Shown here: positions 54,408-64,000 of the stretch, in pieces
Layout of the letters: each line of letters starts with the position of its first letter
Numbering within the stretch: position 1 is the first letter of the stretch
NCBI GenBank assembly: GCA_026119855.1
Contig: JAOWBW010000269.1
Coordinates: 186,001-250,000 of the forward strand
Direction: 5' to 3'
Source: Campanula takesimana
Taxonomy: Eukaryota; Streptophyta; Magnoliopsida; Asterales; Campanulaceae
DNA length: 64,000 bases
Notes under the pieces: model-generated
The model's database searches: none
The model's input: the letters and a program-made list of their open reading frames with translations, nothing else
Told to the model about the DNA's origin: nothing
Position numbers and translations under genes: made by a program

Positions 54408-54666
54408 CTCCCTCCGTCCCAGCTCACTTGAGATTTTTTGACCAAAACTGGTCAACTTAAGGTCGGTTTGACCAACACTTTATAGAAATATTTATGTTCC
54501 AAAAAAATTTTTAAAAATTGTTATTGAGAGGATTTTTAATGGTGGTCATTTTACATTTTTTTAATTTTTGTTCGGATCATAAATATTTCTATAAAGTGTT
54601 GGTCAAACCGACCTCAAGTTGACCAGTTTTGGTCAAAAAGTCTCAAGTGAGCTGGGAAGGAGGGAG
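54408..54666. mobile_element. Stowaway-like MITE, family 3 (near-complete hairpin)
   Basis: 259 bp with about 100-bp inverted arms (CTCACTTGAGATTTTTTGAC / GTCTCAAGTGAGC) meeting in a short centre. TA on both sides. Carries TTGACC words in each arm. Confidence 0.88.
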
Positions 54667-55380
54667 TATGATATTGTCCGTCTCTCTTTTTTTCTTTTAT
54701 ATACTTATATTTATTTAAAAAATCTTAACCTTTTTTATGTAACTTTTTTTGAAAAAAATCTCAAATAAATTGATTTATGTAACTTTTTTTTTTTTTTTTT
54801 TTTGAAAAATTTCACTACTAACCAAGTTGCGGCAGGATTTTGCAATTTGGTTGTCCGGGCTCAGAATGACTATAATGAGTACTTTTCGGAAAGAGAATTT
54901 CGCCACGAACAAGACTCATGGCTTTGCCAGGATGAAACATTTTGAATTTGGATAGAATTGTAAATTTATTTTAATTTTTAATTTGTAATTTGTAATTTGT
55001 AATTTGTAATTTGTAATTTGTAATTTGTAATTTGTAATTTAATGGCTATCTTTGTGAAAAATGATTAGTGATTAAGAGTATAATATAAAATTACAAATTA
55101 AGATATTTTATATTTTAGTAGCGTTATTATTATTATAAGTTGAGTAATAGAGAAGTTGAGGGGAGCAAAATGCAACTAGTTAATATTTTTGATATATTCA
55201 GTACTGATTTGAAAATCTCTGAAATATTAAGGACTAATTTTAAAATAAGAGAAATTAACGAAATGACTTAAATTATTGACATCACAATTTTTTTAATAAA
55301 AATATTCAGCATATGTGTATATTTAAAAATATATTTAATATATATTTTTAAATATATATATGCAATTTTTTTAAATAATG
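54667..55380. other. CACTA interior: AT-rich DNA, possible transposase scrap, 7-bp repeat
   Basis: 54835-54942 (+) reads FCNLVVRAQNDYNEYF then a stop after ~35 codons; it might be a C-terminal exon scrap of a CACTA protein but I cannot confirm it. (TAATTTG)n, about nine copies, at 54978-55040. Otherwise nothing. Confidence 0.3.
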
Positions 55381-55774
55381 TACAAATTTAGCGACAAAAA
55401 TAATCCATCAGTAATATTAAATAAAAATAATAATAAATAGAGCTACATAAATAGTAGCGACGGTAAATTCCGTCGATAAGACATCGCTAAAATGGTTTAA
55501 AAATAAAACGACAATTTAAATAAAGACGGAAACTTCGTCGCTAATCCGTCGGCTTAGTCTTTGGATTGGTCGATTATTTTACGATTTTGCCGACGGATCA
55601 TTAAACAATGGCGACGGAATAATCCCTTGGTAAGGCAATTGAAAGATTTTACCGACGCACGTTTTAACATCGGAAATTAAACGTTGAAAATCCGTTGCTA
55701 AATCAATTTAGTGACTGATTTTGGATGATTACCGACGGAATAATCCGTCGGTATCTGCCTGTTTTCTTGTAGTG
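55381..55774 (-). repeat. Right sub-terminal and terminal repeats of the CACTA element
   Basis: GCGACGG, CCGTCGCTA, ACCGACGGA words in both orientations, ending ATCTGCCTGTTTTCTTGTAG TG. Confidence 0.9.
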
Positions 55775-55884
55775 ACTACTATCACCTTTCCTCTTAGAGT
55801 AGACACACTTGTCAAATTTATTGGCAACAAATCCAAACGATTAGACAATTTTATCAATTTTTTCATGCCAATGCGTTGGGGAAT
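55775..55884 (-). pseudogene. Copia RT, part 2 (other side of the CACTA insertion)
   Basis: Minus strand reads HWHEKIDKIV, a stop, then FGFVANKFDKCVYSKRKGDS, the region just before the YVDD box of copia RT. This fits the fragment at 38825-38878. The Athila LTR cuts it on the far side. Confidence 0.75.
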
Positions 55885-57320
55885 TGTTACGGTTTATTCC
55901 GCAAGTGCACGGGTTATTAATAGTATAGTATGTGCAAGTACGGGTCGATCCCACAGAGACAACTTAATTCTAAAAATATTTTGCTTTGGATAAAAATAAA
56001 GAAAAGAAAATGATTGGGGGTAAAAGATTGTTTGTCACTAAACTAGAAATACTTGTAAATGCTTTGACTTTTATTTAGAAAAACTCTTATTTTGAAAGAA
56101 TTCTCGGGATTGGGACTCAAATATTCATGTGTTCATCATTCAATTATGCTCTCTTTAGATTAAAGACTTCATTATAATACAAGGATGGTACGTTGTATTG
56201 TGTCAACTTCTTAATTAAGGCTTAAAACACGCGTATTTTAATACTAATTATGCCCTATCTCTCGATGGTCCATAATTAGCAAAAATCCATTAAGTTCATA
56301 AAAATCCACGTACTTCCACTCAAGGACATCCCTAGGCCATTAATCTACTCTCGTGATTAATGAAACCTAGTCACTTTATATGGTTCCGTTAATCGAGATT
56401 CACCGCTAGGTCCTTCTCTCAATTAACTGAGATTCATACAAAACATGGATATCGTCATGGTTGTAGGCGTTTTAGTACAATATAAAGATGATTGTTTAAG
56501 ATGAAGATATATGAATTTAGAGAGCATAAAGTCAATGAACTTGTGAATATTATGAGTATCCAATCCCAAGAAAGAGGAGGATTACTCACTAACCATTAAT
56601 TTAACAATAAAAATAAGAATAAAAGATAAGATAAAGAAAGAAATACTTATTCAGATTTTGAAATTCAATGATGGAAGAACACTTCTTTATTGCTTTAGAA
56701 TACCTCTCTCAATTCACTCAAAATTTGGAAATAGTTGAAGAGACTAAGAGTTTGACTATAATAACTTTACAAATGATTTCTAGATATCCCTGGATCTCTT
56801 CACCTATTCTAAGGCTGCTGTAGCCTTCTTATATAGGCCCTAGGACTGATTTGGGTGTCTATTCCCGGATTCATTCACCAAGAGAAGTGTCTGTTGGAAG
56901 CACTTTTTCATAACAGGCGTCAGGATCCGGTCGGGTTGCTGAATTGGTCCGGCCGGATTCCAGTTGGTCCGACCGGATTTAGCCTGCGATCCGGGCGGAT
57001 CGCTGTCTTCTGGAAATTTTGCTTGTTTTGATTAGATCCGACCGGGTCTTGGTGATGGGTCCGGTCGGATCTTTGCCTTCTGGGCTTGAATTCTTCTTTT
57101 TGTAAAATGCTTTGCTCCCGTCTTTCCTTCCTTCGTTCCTTTAGCTCATATTAGTCCCAATTAGTACCTGTTTTCTGCAATTTCAACACCATACTACACC
57201 ACGCGCATTATATCCGTGAAAGTAAAAGAAAATGATGCAATATGGAATTTAAATACTTAAAATGACTTTAAAAAGTACAATGTTTTGGACCTTAAATGAC
57301 TATAAAATAGTCATTTATCA
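55885..57320 (-). repeat. 3' LTR of the Athila element
   Basis: 1436 bp; plus-strand ends TGTTACGG and ATTTATCA. Contains five or six TCCGGTCGGAT-type words at 56934-57072. Next to it, ACTCCCCCACAC (57321-57332) is the minus-strand polypurine tract. Confidence 0.9.
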
Positions 57321-58474
57321 ACTCCCCCACACTAAAACCTTGCTTGTCCTCGAGCAAGCTTACAACTTTGAAGAAGAGAGAGTGACAAATGACATAAAAT
57401 TTTTGAAAAAATCAAAGAAGGTTTCAATGCTCCCTCAGAATATTGTTATATTGTATTGCCTTCACAAAATCATTTCCTTTTAAATTTTTCCGTCCCAAGA
57501 AACTTGTGAGAAAGAACATAAGAGGATATTGGAAAGTAAATAAAGAATTTTGGATGTCAATATAACATGAATAAATACTATTGAATAAGAGCATATAGGA
57601 ATAACCAAATGAACTTGTGGATTTCAAGTATGAAATAGAATTTAAATTCACTCTTTTGAGTGCTTTGTGAATAGGGTTTTTCATGCTTGGGAATACATTT
57701 CTTAAACTCATGATTTTATTCTTTTCAAAGATATTCAGATTTTATTATGCTCCTTGAATCACAAAAATTAAGGCGGATGAAGGTAGTGGAAAATTTAATT
57801 TTATTAAGTTTTAGAAGTGGCAATTGAGTTCTTTGTAAATCATCACACTCTATAATGATAAATTCATTTAGATATTCGAGTGGATGATACACAAGAAGAT
57901 TGATTTATGTTTTTAAGTCTTAAAAGTGGAAATGGAAAGCTTTGTGATTCTTAAAGAGCATAACAATGTAGTAAATCTTTGGAAAAGAGTAGAAGTAAAA
58001 GTTTTTGAAATGTATATACAAGGATGTTTTATAACTATTCACAAGTATAATGTATTCAAACTTAATATCCACAAATTCATTAATAATGTAATGCTTCTAT
58101 TCAAGAATATTTAAAAGTCTATATTAATTTTGAAAATTTTCCATTTACAATCCAATATGATCGTAAGTTCTTTGTGACAAATCTCTCAAAAAGTAAAGTT
58201 TAAGAGGAAATAATTTTACTTAGGCAAATTGTAAGTATAGATAACATTCTCATCAATGGGAGCATTGGCAAAATTTTATTTTTTTTTTTTATGGTAGAAT
58301 ACTTAACTAAATGCAAGCAACAAGCTAACTAAATGCAAAGAAAAAGAAAAACGGATATAATAATTTTATTAAAATCTTCCCCCCACACTTGAACTAAACA
58401 TTGTCCCCAATGTTTTCATGAAAGTAAAAATTGGACAAGAAAGTAAAAATGGGGACGGGGGAACAAATAACTTA
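57321..58474 (-). other. 3' untranslated region of the Athila element
   Basis: AT-rich, noncoding; short frames have no features. Holds the polypurine tract at its left edge and a second ATCTTCCCCCCACACTTGAA-like purine/pyrimidine tract at about 58374-58393. Confidence 0.55.
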
Positions 58475-59836
58475 TCACTGAAATGGTGGTGGTGGAGGTG
58501 GAAAGCCCCAATGATCAACTCCGTAATCAAAGATCTGATTAACCCTTCCCTCTAAGTGACCGACTCGACCCTCTATGTTACCAACCCGTCCATCCATGTT
58601 GGCTTGGAATTGGTTAAAGTTCTGGGAGAATTGTCCAAGTTGGTTCAAAATTTGATTGTTCTGTTGAAGGAGTTGGTTTTGGTTGATCACCAAGTTGTTG
58701 AATTGCTGATAGAAATCAGGAGGCATTTGGTTGAAAGGGTGGTTTTGGGCTTGCTCCTCTTCTTCTTCCTCCACTTCCTCATTTTGTCCTAGGTTTAGCG
58801 GGAAGGTCCAAGTTTGTGGTTGGTTGAGGATGACAATGGGGAGGTTTGGATTGGGCAAGTTGATGCAGGGGATTCTATTCCTTCCCACATAGAAAGCATA
58901 ATGGCCACCCAAGTTACCCGAAATCATACTACAACCCCTCAAAGCCGCTAAGTCCAAGGAGGATGACCCATCTACCTTAATCCAATCTTTCATATTCTCC
59001 TCCGTGGCTTGAAAATGATGGTATGCCGCAAAGAGAGTTATGATTCCACCCACATGAATATCTCCCGTTTCTTGGGAGATTTTCTCCTCAATCCTTTCTA
59101 TCACCCATCTCCCGATATTCACTCTAGTATACCCCGTCACGAAAGCCCAAAGTAAAAACAACTCGGATTTGTTCATAGCCCCTTTTTCCTCTTTTGCAAA
59201 GATAGCACAAGAATACATCCGATGGATATAACGGAGGACCGGGTGGATTATCTGTGAGGCTTTAGCTCTTTTGGTGATAAAGCGGGGTTCCCCAGTTAAT
59301 TGTTCCCAAAAGACATCCGGGTTGAAGTGTAGGGGATACTCATTGGTGACAGAATTTTGGTTAGGCCACCCTAGAATTTCATTTATCTCTTCTAAATCTA
59401 GGGTGAAGGGAGTGTTCATGAAACGGAATTGCAACTCTATGCTCTCACCCTCTAGACCTGCTTCTCCATCAACTACCCTCCTCGAAACTTTCTTTACCGT
59501 ACTCAGGAATTCTAAGGTTAACTTCCTAAACGTATAGGCCCCTAACCCGGTAAAATGACCCGAATTCTGTTGTTGGTGCAATCCCATAATGTTGTCATAA
59601 ATTCCCAGAGTCAACATTGCATCATAGCTTGGAAACTGAGTGGGTTTGATATCTCTACCCGACAACCATCCAAATTTTGTTCTTTCTGAAGTTCTCGTAA
59701 AAACTATCCCCATAGTATCTATTTTGACATTAACATGTGAGGAAGATGTTTTACTTTTCTTAGAGGGTTGTGTGCTAGACCCTTCCATAATTCCCTTGCC
59801 CTTATTTCCACCCTTTCTTCCTTCCATTTTAATCAC
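58475..59836 (-). CDS. ATHILA ORF-1 type protein
   Basis: 453 codons with an intact frame. Basic, Ser/Lys-rich start (MIKMEGRKGGNKGKG). Residues ~55-330 carry the domain recognised as ATHILA ORF-1 (PF03078), with YDAMLTLGIYDNIMG, TFRKLTLEFLSTV and the LDLEEINEILGWP block common to retroelement N-terminal domains. An acidic run follows (EVEEEEEEQ). Residues 375-435 are Gln/Asn-rich with NQNQLLQQNNQILNQ. A three-fold GRVGNIEGRVGHLEGRV repeat then leads to a Pro-rich end. No transmembrane segment, so not an obvious envelope protein despite its position after pol. Function unknown; intact state matches the young LTRs. Confidence 0.8.
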   Translation of the reverse strand: MIKMEGRKGGNKGKGIMEGSSTQPSKKSKTSSSHVNVKIDTMGIVFTRTSERTKFGWLSGRDIKPTQFPSYDAMLTLGIYDNIMGLHQQQNSGHFTGLGAYTFRKLTLEFLSTVKKVSRRVVDGEAGLEGESIELQFRFMNTPFTLDLEEINEILGWPNQNSVTNEYPLHFNPDVFWEQLTGEPRFITKRAKASQIIHPVLRYIHRMYSCAIFAKEEKGAMNKSELFLLWAFVTGYTRVNIGRWVIERIEEKISQETGDIHVGGIITLFAAYHHFQATEENMKDWIKVDGSSSLDLAALRGCSMISGNLGGHYAFYVGRNRIPCINLPNPNLPIVILNQPQTWTFPLNLGQNEEVEEEEEEQAQNHPFNQMPPDFYQQFNNLVINQNQLLQQNNQILNQLGQFSQNFNQFQANMDGRVGNIEGRVGHLEGRVNQIFDYGVDHWGFPPPPPPFQ

Positions 59837-60729
59837 TCACAATTCAATCCCAATAATAATCAGAAACTAAACCCAGCAGAAATTATCACAAATAACCAAA
59901 AAGGTAACTAATGATGAACTTCAAATGAACTTTTAGTGAGAGAAAGTGAAAAATTTTGTTACCCAATTGAAGAAAACTAAAAAATTGGACTTGAATTCTC
60001 CCTTTCTGATCAAAAGTAGCTCCCAAATCCTCAAAAGTATGTATCTTGAACTTTAATTGCAACTTAACCCGGATTTGAAATTTTTGGGTCAAGAACTTAG
60101 GGTTTTGGATTTTTGATATTTGGGATAAATTGATGGTGGAATGAATGTTTGTGGGGTGATTTGAGAGTTGGGGAAGGATTTATAGATGAAGAAAATGGTG
60201 AATTTGGTCGGATTCTATGGTTTTGAAGTGGGTGGTCGCGGCTCTTGGAGAGGTTTTGAGAAAGAAGAAGCTGAGATGAAGAAGAAGATAAGAAAAATTG
60301 GAAAAGACCCGACCTTTCGTTGAATCGGTATGTCCTTCTATGCGAATGATCCGGGCGGGTCTCTCTGGGGATCCGGTCGGATTTATTATGGTCCGGTCGG
60401 ATTATTTTTCAGACCCGGACGGATAATTTTCTCTAGAATTTCCAGAGTTGTCGGATCCGGTCGGGTGCTTTTAATTGGTCCGGTTGGATCTATGATGGTC
60501 GGGTCGGATTGTAGTGCTCACCCGGTCGGATCTTTGAAAATTCTTCCTTTGTTCTTCTTTTTTTTTTTTTTTTTTTTTTTTTTGGGTATAATTTACCTAC
60601 AAAATAAATGTTAGACAAAACAAAAAAAAATAACAAAAATAATAGTGCAATAAAATTAAAATGAAAATAAAATAAAACAAAACAAAATAATCCATCGGTT
60701 ACCACCCCGATGATGCTTGTTTAACGTCA
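59837..60729 (-). other. Noncoding region with TCCGGTCGGAT words
   Basis: Seven or so GATCCGGTCGGAT-like words at 60345-60535, the same family as in the LTR; A/T runs at 60559-60583. No supported gene. Confidence 0.7.
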
Positions 60730-61092
60730 TTAGCTCGACGCCTTTCTTTTAATGAAAATGGGCATGGCATGGTATTGAGGTGGCCTATTGTCCTTGACAA
60801 TTTTCCATCGTATATTTGTTGGTTTGATTGAGGCCTTATGATCGATGCACATGCGCCATCCACTCTTTTTCTTTGACGGGATTAATTTACGATAGTCTTC
60901 ACATGCTCGAAATCCCGTTGTTTTCTTGGGTGCTACTTCTTTTGACCTCTCTATGATATCATCTCCTTCATCTTCGTCATGTAGCATTCTTTTCCAATCT
61001 ATATTTTTATCATTGGCCCTTGACTCCTTAATTCCTTTGACATATTTTTCATAAGTATTTAGTTTGTCGATGTGATCCTTTTTTGGATCCAT
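60730..61092 (-). pseudogene. Scrap of Athila reverse transcriptase N-terminus
   Basis: 120 codons with VAPKKTTGF and SGWRMCIDHK, which resemble the conserved VVPKK and GWRxCIDYRKLN region at the start of gypsy RT, but compressed and rearranged. The palm, catalytic YxDD, RNase H and integrase are absent. Confidence 0.45.
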
Positions 61093-61176
61093 AGATTGAA
61101 TGACATTTATTTTCTCATGATTATTGTCAAAGACTTCATTTTTGCGACAAGAGTTTTCTATAGTTGGGTTTTGCTT

Positions 61177-63261
61177 CTAGAATTCTTCTGTCTTATTTCC
61201 TACATTTAGAGTAAGCGTACCCTTTTTAACATCTATAATAGCTCCTGCCGTGGCAAGGAAAGGCCTACCAAGGATGACTGGAATGTCTTTATCCTCCTCT
61301 ATTTCGAGGATCGCAAAGTCGACAGGGATGATTAAGCTCCCTATACGACAGGGCAAATTTTCCATAATACCGATCGGGTATTGTATGGATCGGTCTGCCA
61401 ATTGGAGAGATATGGTAGTGGGCTTGAGTTCCCCTATACCTAATCTCACACTTACCGAAAAAGGCATAATACTTACACTAGCCCCTAAGTCAAGCATAGT
61501 GTTTTCTATGTTGCACCTACCGATACTACAGGGGATAGAAAAAATGCCGGGGTCTTTGAGTTTTGGGGGAAGTTTCTTTTGTAAAATTGCACTTACTTCT
61601 TCATTTAATGCAACCGTCTCATATTCCTCTAGTTTCCTTTTATTAGAAAGAATATCTTTTAAAAACTTGGCATACGAGGGCATTTGTTGCAAAGCATCCG
61701 TAAAAGGGACATTGATGTAAATAGATTTCAAAACTTCTAAAAATTTTGCAAATTGTTTATCAAGTTTCGCTTTTACCAACCTTTGGGGGTAAGGTATTGG
61801 CGGGTCAAAATTTCTAGAAATTTTAGGGGATTCCGTCCCCTTTTCTACCTCTTCATTAGTCTCAACCAACGGTGGGGTTGGACTAATGTTCTCCTCACTA
61901 GGTTTGATATTTTCTTTAGGAGGGGGATCTACTAGTTCTTTTCCGCTCCTAAGTACTACCGCCTTAGCATGCTCATCGGGCCTTTGCGGTTGACCGGGAA
62001 AACTCCCTTGTGGTCTATGCGAGGTCCCGGCTTGCTGGGCTTGTTGATTCTCTAGCATTTTATTATGGGCGGCTAGACTATCAAACCTACTATTCAAAAC
62101 CTTAAAGTTTTCCCTAAATTCATTATTGATTTTCTCTTGGTTCTTATTATTTTCAATCATATAGTCCATAAGAAGATCTAATTTAGATTTAGGGGAAGGG
62201 AAGGAATTATTGTTGAAATTTTTGGGTACAAATCCCGGTGGTTGTGAGGAAGGTTGTGGGTTTAAAACATTATTACTTCTATAGGAAAAATTGGGGTGAT
62301 TCTTCCATTCGGAATTGTATGTGTTAGAATACATACCCCCTCTTTGTCCATTAGAATTAACAAAATTAACTTGCTCACTAGAATTAGTGTCAAGCAAATC
62401 ACAACTTTCGCTACTATGTGAGTTTGACCCACATAGTTCACAAATAACGTTAACGTTAGCCACGGAATTTGTATTCAAGTTATCAATCTTCTTAAAAAGC
62501 ATATCAAATTTCGAAGATAGAAGAGTAACAACATCAACATTAAACTTACCTGCTGTTCCTTGCGGTTGGTCCCTTTCATTAGACCATTGGTAGTGGTTCA
62601 AGGCGATGCTCTCGATCAAGTCATATGCCTCATCCACTCCTTTGTTCATTAATGCTCCTCCCGCGGCAGCATCGATGGTCTCTCTAGTCTTGAATGTGAG
62701 ACCATTGTAGAAGGTGTGCACTATCAACCACTTTTCAAGCCCGTGGTGTGGACACATCCTTAGAAGCTCCTTGAAGCGCTCCCATGCATCGTAGAGCGAC
62801 TCATCTCCATTTTGACTAAAATTGGTGATCTTGGTCCGGATTTGAGCGGTCTTGGATGGAGGAAAGAAACGTCCAAGAAATGCTTCTTGAACTTGGTCCC
62901 ATGTTGTCAAGGAATTATGGGGGACCGAGTTCAACCATTGTTTCGCCTTATCCCTAAGAGAAAATGGGAAAAGGCGCATCCGTATTGCCTCCGGAGTGAC
63001 ACCGACAATTCGGGTGGTGTCACAATATTCTAAAAATGTTTGCACATGGAGGTGCGGATCTTCAAGTGCCGAGCCACCAAATTGGTTATTCATAACCATA
63101 TGCAATAATTGTGGCTTGATCTCGAATGTGATTGCGTCGGCATTTGGAACTACTATGGGAGTCCTAGAACCCGGGGTGCTTGGGTTAACAAACTCCCGTA
63201 AGGTTTTAGTTGGTGGGGTAGTGCCCGAATTTTGCCCGTCTTCGTTGTTTTCTCTCACCAT
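61177..63261 (-). CDS. Athila gag-protease polyprotein
   Basis: 694 intact codons. Residues ~50-230 are the retrotransposon gag domain in its Athila form: NNQFGGSALEDPHLHV, RLFPFSLRDKAKQWL, FFPPSKTAQIRT, DESLYDAWERFKELL, and PHHGLEKWL plus IDAAAGGALMNK. A zinc knuckle CELCGSNSHSSESC (C-x2-C-x4-H-x4-C) lies near residue 275. After a Pro/Asn-rich linker, an aspartic protease from about residue 575 has MLDLGASVSIMPFS (the usual form of the active site in Athila) and VILGRPFLATAGA. Gag forms the particle; protease cuts it. Start chosen at MVRENNEDG, the first ATG after the leader. Confidence 0.92.
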   Translation of the reverse strand: MVRENNEDGQNSGTTPPTKTLREFVNPSTPGSRTPIVVPNADAITFEIKPQLLHMVMNNQFGGSALEDPHLHVQTFLEYCDTTRIVGVTPEAIRMRLFPFSLRDKAKQWLNSVPHNSLTTWDQVQEAFLGRFFPPSKTAQIRTKITNFSQNGDESLYDAWERFKELLRMCPHHGLEKWLIVHTFYNGLTFKTRETIDAAAGGALMNKGVDEAYDLIESIALNHYQWSNERDQPQGTAGKFNVDVVTLLSSKFDMLFKKIDNLNTNSVANVNVICELCGSNSHSSESCDLLDTNSSEQVNFVNSNGQRGGMYSNTYNSEWKNHPNFSYRSNNVLNPQPSSQPPGFVPKNFNNNSFPSPKSKLDLLMDYMIENNKNQEKINNEFRENFKVLNSRFDSLAAHNKMLENQQAQQAGTSHRPQGSFPGQPQRPDEHAKAVVLRSGKELVDPPPKENIKPSEENISPTPPLVETNEEVEKGTESPKISRNFDPPIPYPQRLVKAKLDKQFAKFLEVLKSIYINVPFTDALQQMPSYAKFLKDILSNKRKLEEYETVALNEEVSAILQKKLPPKLKDPGIFSIPCSIGRCNIENTMLDLGASVSIMPFSVSVRLGIGELKPTTISLQLADRSIQYPIGIMENLPCRIGSLIIPVDFAILEIEEDKDIPVILGRPFLATAGAIIDVKKGTLTLNVGNKTEEF

Positions 63262-63495
63262 TTCTTTTTCTAAAGTTTCTCTTTAAACTTCTTAGTCTTT
63301 CTCGAAGATATCTTTCGGGTTCCGGATTGAATTCAACGTAATTGTCACCTCTTCGGACTCTTTTCATAAACTTTGGAAAAATACTTTAAAGAAGATTTCA
63401 AAGAAAAATACTTTGAAAAAGGACGATGAAATAAATAAAAATTAAAAAAAAAAAAAAGAAAATTAAAAAGCAAAAACTTTTAAAATTTAACCGTT
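63262..63495 (-). other. Leader between primer site and gag
   Basis: AT-rich, with an A-run at 63446-63459; no gene. Confidence 0.6.
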
Positions 63496-63514
63496 CTCCC
63501 CGGCAACGGCGCCA
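63496..63514 (-). other. Primer binding site, tRNA-Asp type
   Basis: On the minus strand TGGCGCCGTTGCCGGGGAG, complementary to the acceptor end of plant tRNA-Asp, six bases from the LTR; typical for Athila. Confidence 0.9.
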
Positions 63515-63520
63515 AAAACT

Positions 63521-64000
63521 TGTTACGGTTTATTCCGCAAGTGCACGGGTTATTAATAGTATAGTATGTGCAAGTACGGGTCGATCCCACAGAGACAACT
63601 TAATTCTAAAAATATTTTGCTTTGGATAAAAATAAAGAAAAGAAAATGATTGGGGGTAAAAGATTGTTTGTCACTAAACTAGAAATACTTGTAAATGCTT
63701 TGACTTTTATTTAGAAAAACTCTTATTTTGAAAGAATTCTCGGGATTGGGACTCAAATATTCATGTGTTCATCATTCAATTATGCTCTCTTTAGATTAAA
63801 GACTTCATTATAATACAAGGATGGTACGTTGTATTGTGTCAACTTCTTAATTAAGGCTTAAAACACGCGTATTTTAATACTAATTATGCCCTATCTCTCG
63901 ATGGTCCATAATTAGCAAAAATCCATTAAGTTCATAAAAATCCACGTACTTCCACTCAAGGACATCCCTAGGCCATTAATCTACTCTCGTGATTAATGAA
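63521..64000 (-). repeat. 5' LTR of the Athila element (partial)
   Basis: Starts TGTTACGGTTTATTCC on the plus strand; matches 55885-56364 with no difference seen by eye. Confidence 0.92.

Larger units (their letters stand above)
38879..55774. mobile_element. CACTA (En/Spm) transposon, non-autonomous, heavily invaded
   Basis: Left end CACTACAAGAAAATGGGCAG and right end CTGCCTGTTTTCTTGTAGTG are inverted copies, flanked by a 3-bp ACT duplication (38876-38878, 55775-55777). Sub-terminal CCGACGGA/TCCGTCGG repeats fill about 400 bp at each end, as expected for transposase binding in this superfamily. No intact transposase; a 35-codon scrap at 54830-54940 is possible. The 16.9 kb span is mostly later insertions. 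Confidence 0.93.
55885..64000 (-). mobile_element. Athila-type Ty3/gypsy element, young, pol-deleted (runs off the right edge)
   Basis: Minus strand order: 5' LTR (from the right edge to 63521), tRNA-Asp primer site, gag-protease ORF, a scrap of RT, ATHILA ORF-1 type ORF, polypurine tract, 3' LTR (55885-57320). The visible 480 bp of the 5' LTR look identical to the 3' copy. Integrase, RNase H and nearly all RT are gone, so it depends on a partner for movement. The probable left target duplication is GGAAT (55880-55884). Confidence 0.92.

Overview
The window is intergenic plant DNA built almost entirely from transposable elements stacked inside one another. Flowering-plant (probably eudicot) origin is inferred from the element families: Sirevirus and Tork-like Ty1/copia, Ogre/Tat, Retand-type and Athila Ty3/gypsy, CACTA, a Mutator-like element with a FAR1-type domain, Stowaway MITEs and a florendovirus-like endogenous pararetrovirus. 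I cannot name the species. I found no free-standing host gene, rRNA, tRNA gene or CRISPR array.

1-20339: the 3' part of a + strand Sirevirus-like copia element (end of RNase H, then a long spliced but broken extra ORF, then the 3' LTR). Its LTR is split by a complete 14.5 kb Ogre/Tat-type element (5125-19662; target duplication CCTAT on both sides; LTRs with about 4 differences in 1089 bp; tRNA-Arg primer site). That element has lost pol. It keeps only a 230-codon gag remnant and is otherwise a mosaic of at least seven unrelated tandem-repeat arrays.

20340-27645: the 3' tail and 3' LTR of a second Tat-type element with a 118-bp higher-order array, which itself split a gypsy-type LTR (23017-24597). 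That LTR lies in a decayed minus-strand copia element (24598-27645).

27646-38878: a DNA transposon (27677-33998) with an 8-bp palindromic flank hosts a Stowaway MITE and a 4.2 kb Mutator-like element. The latter carries a FAR1-like two-exon gene, a Ulp1-like remnant and arrays of GATAC hairpins. The right end of the outer transposon plus a copia RNase H remnant is then triplicated in tandem (1.73 kb x 3).

38879-55774: a CACTA transposon (ends CACTACAAGAAAA, target duplication ACT) interrupting a copia reverse transcriptase. Inside it sits a pararetrovirus fragment that begins at the tRNA-Met primer site and is bounded on both sides by (TA)n. A 10.5 kb Retand-type gypsy element interrupts the fragment. 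The CACTA also holds a Mutator-like MITE and four Stowaway-like MITEs.

55885-64000: a very young minus-strand Athila element with intact gag-protease and ATHILA ORF-1 type ORFs but almost no pol. Its 5' LTR runs off the window and is identical to the 3' LTR over the visible 480 bp.

A theme runs across the window. Nearly every LTR family carries its own over-represented, CpG-containing, often palindromic short word (TGCGCA, GCTCGCAAACGGGAG, GGGCGGCCGCCC, TCCGGTCGGAT, CCTAGG with W-boxes), mostly in LTRs and untranslated tails.
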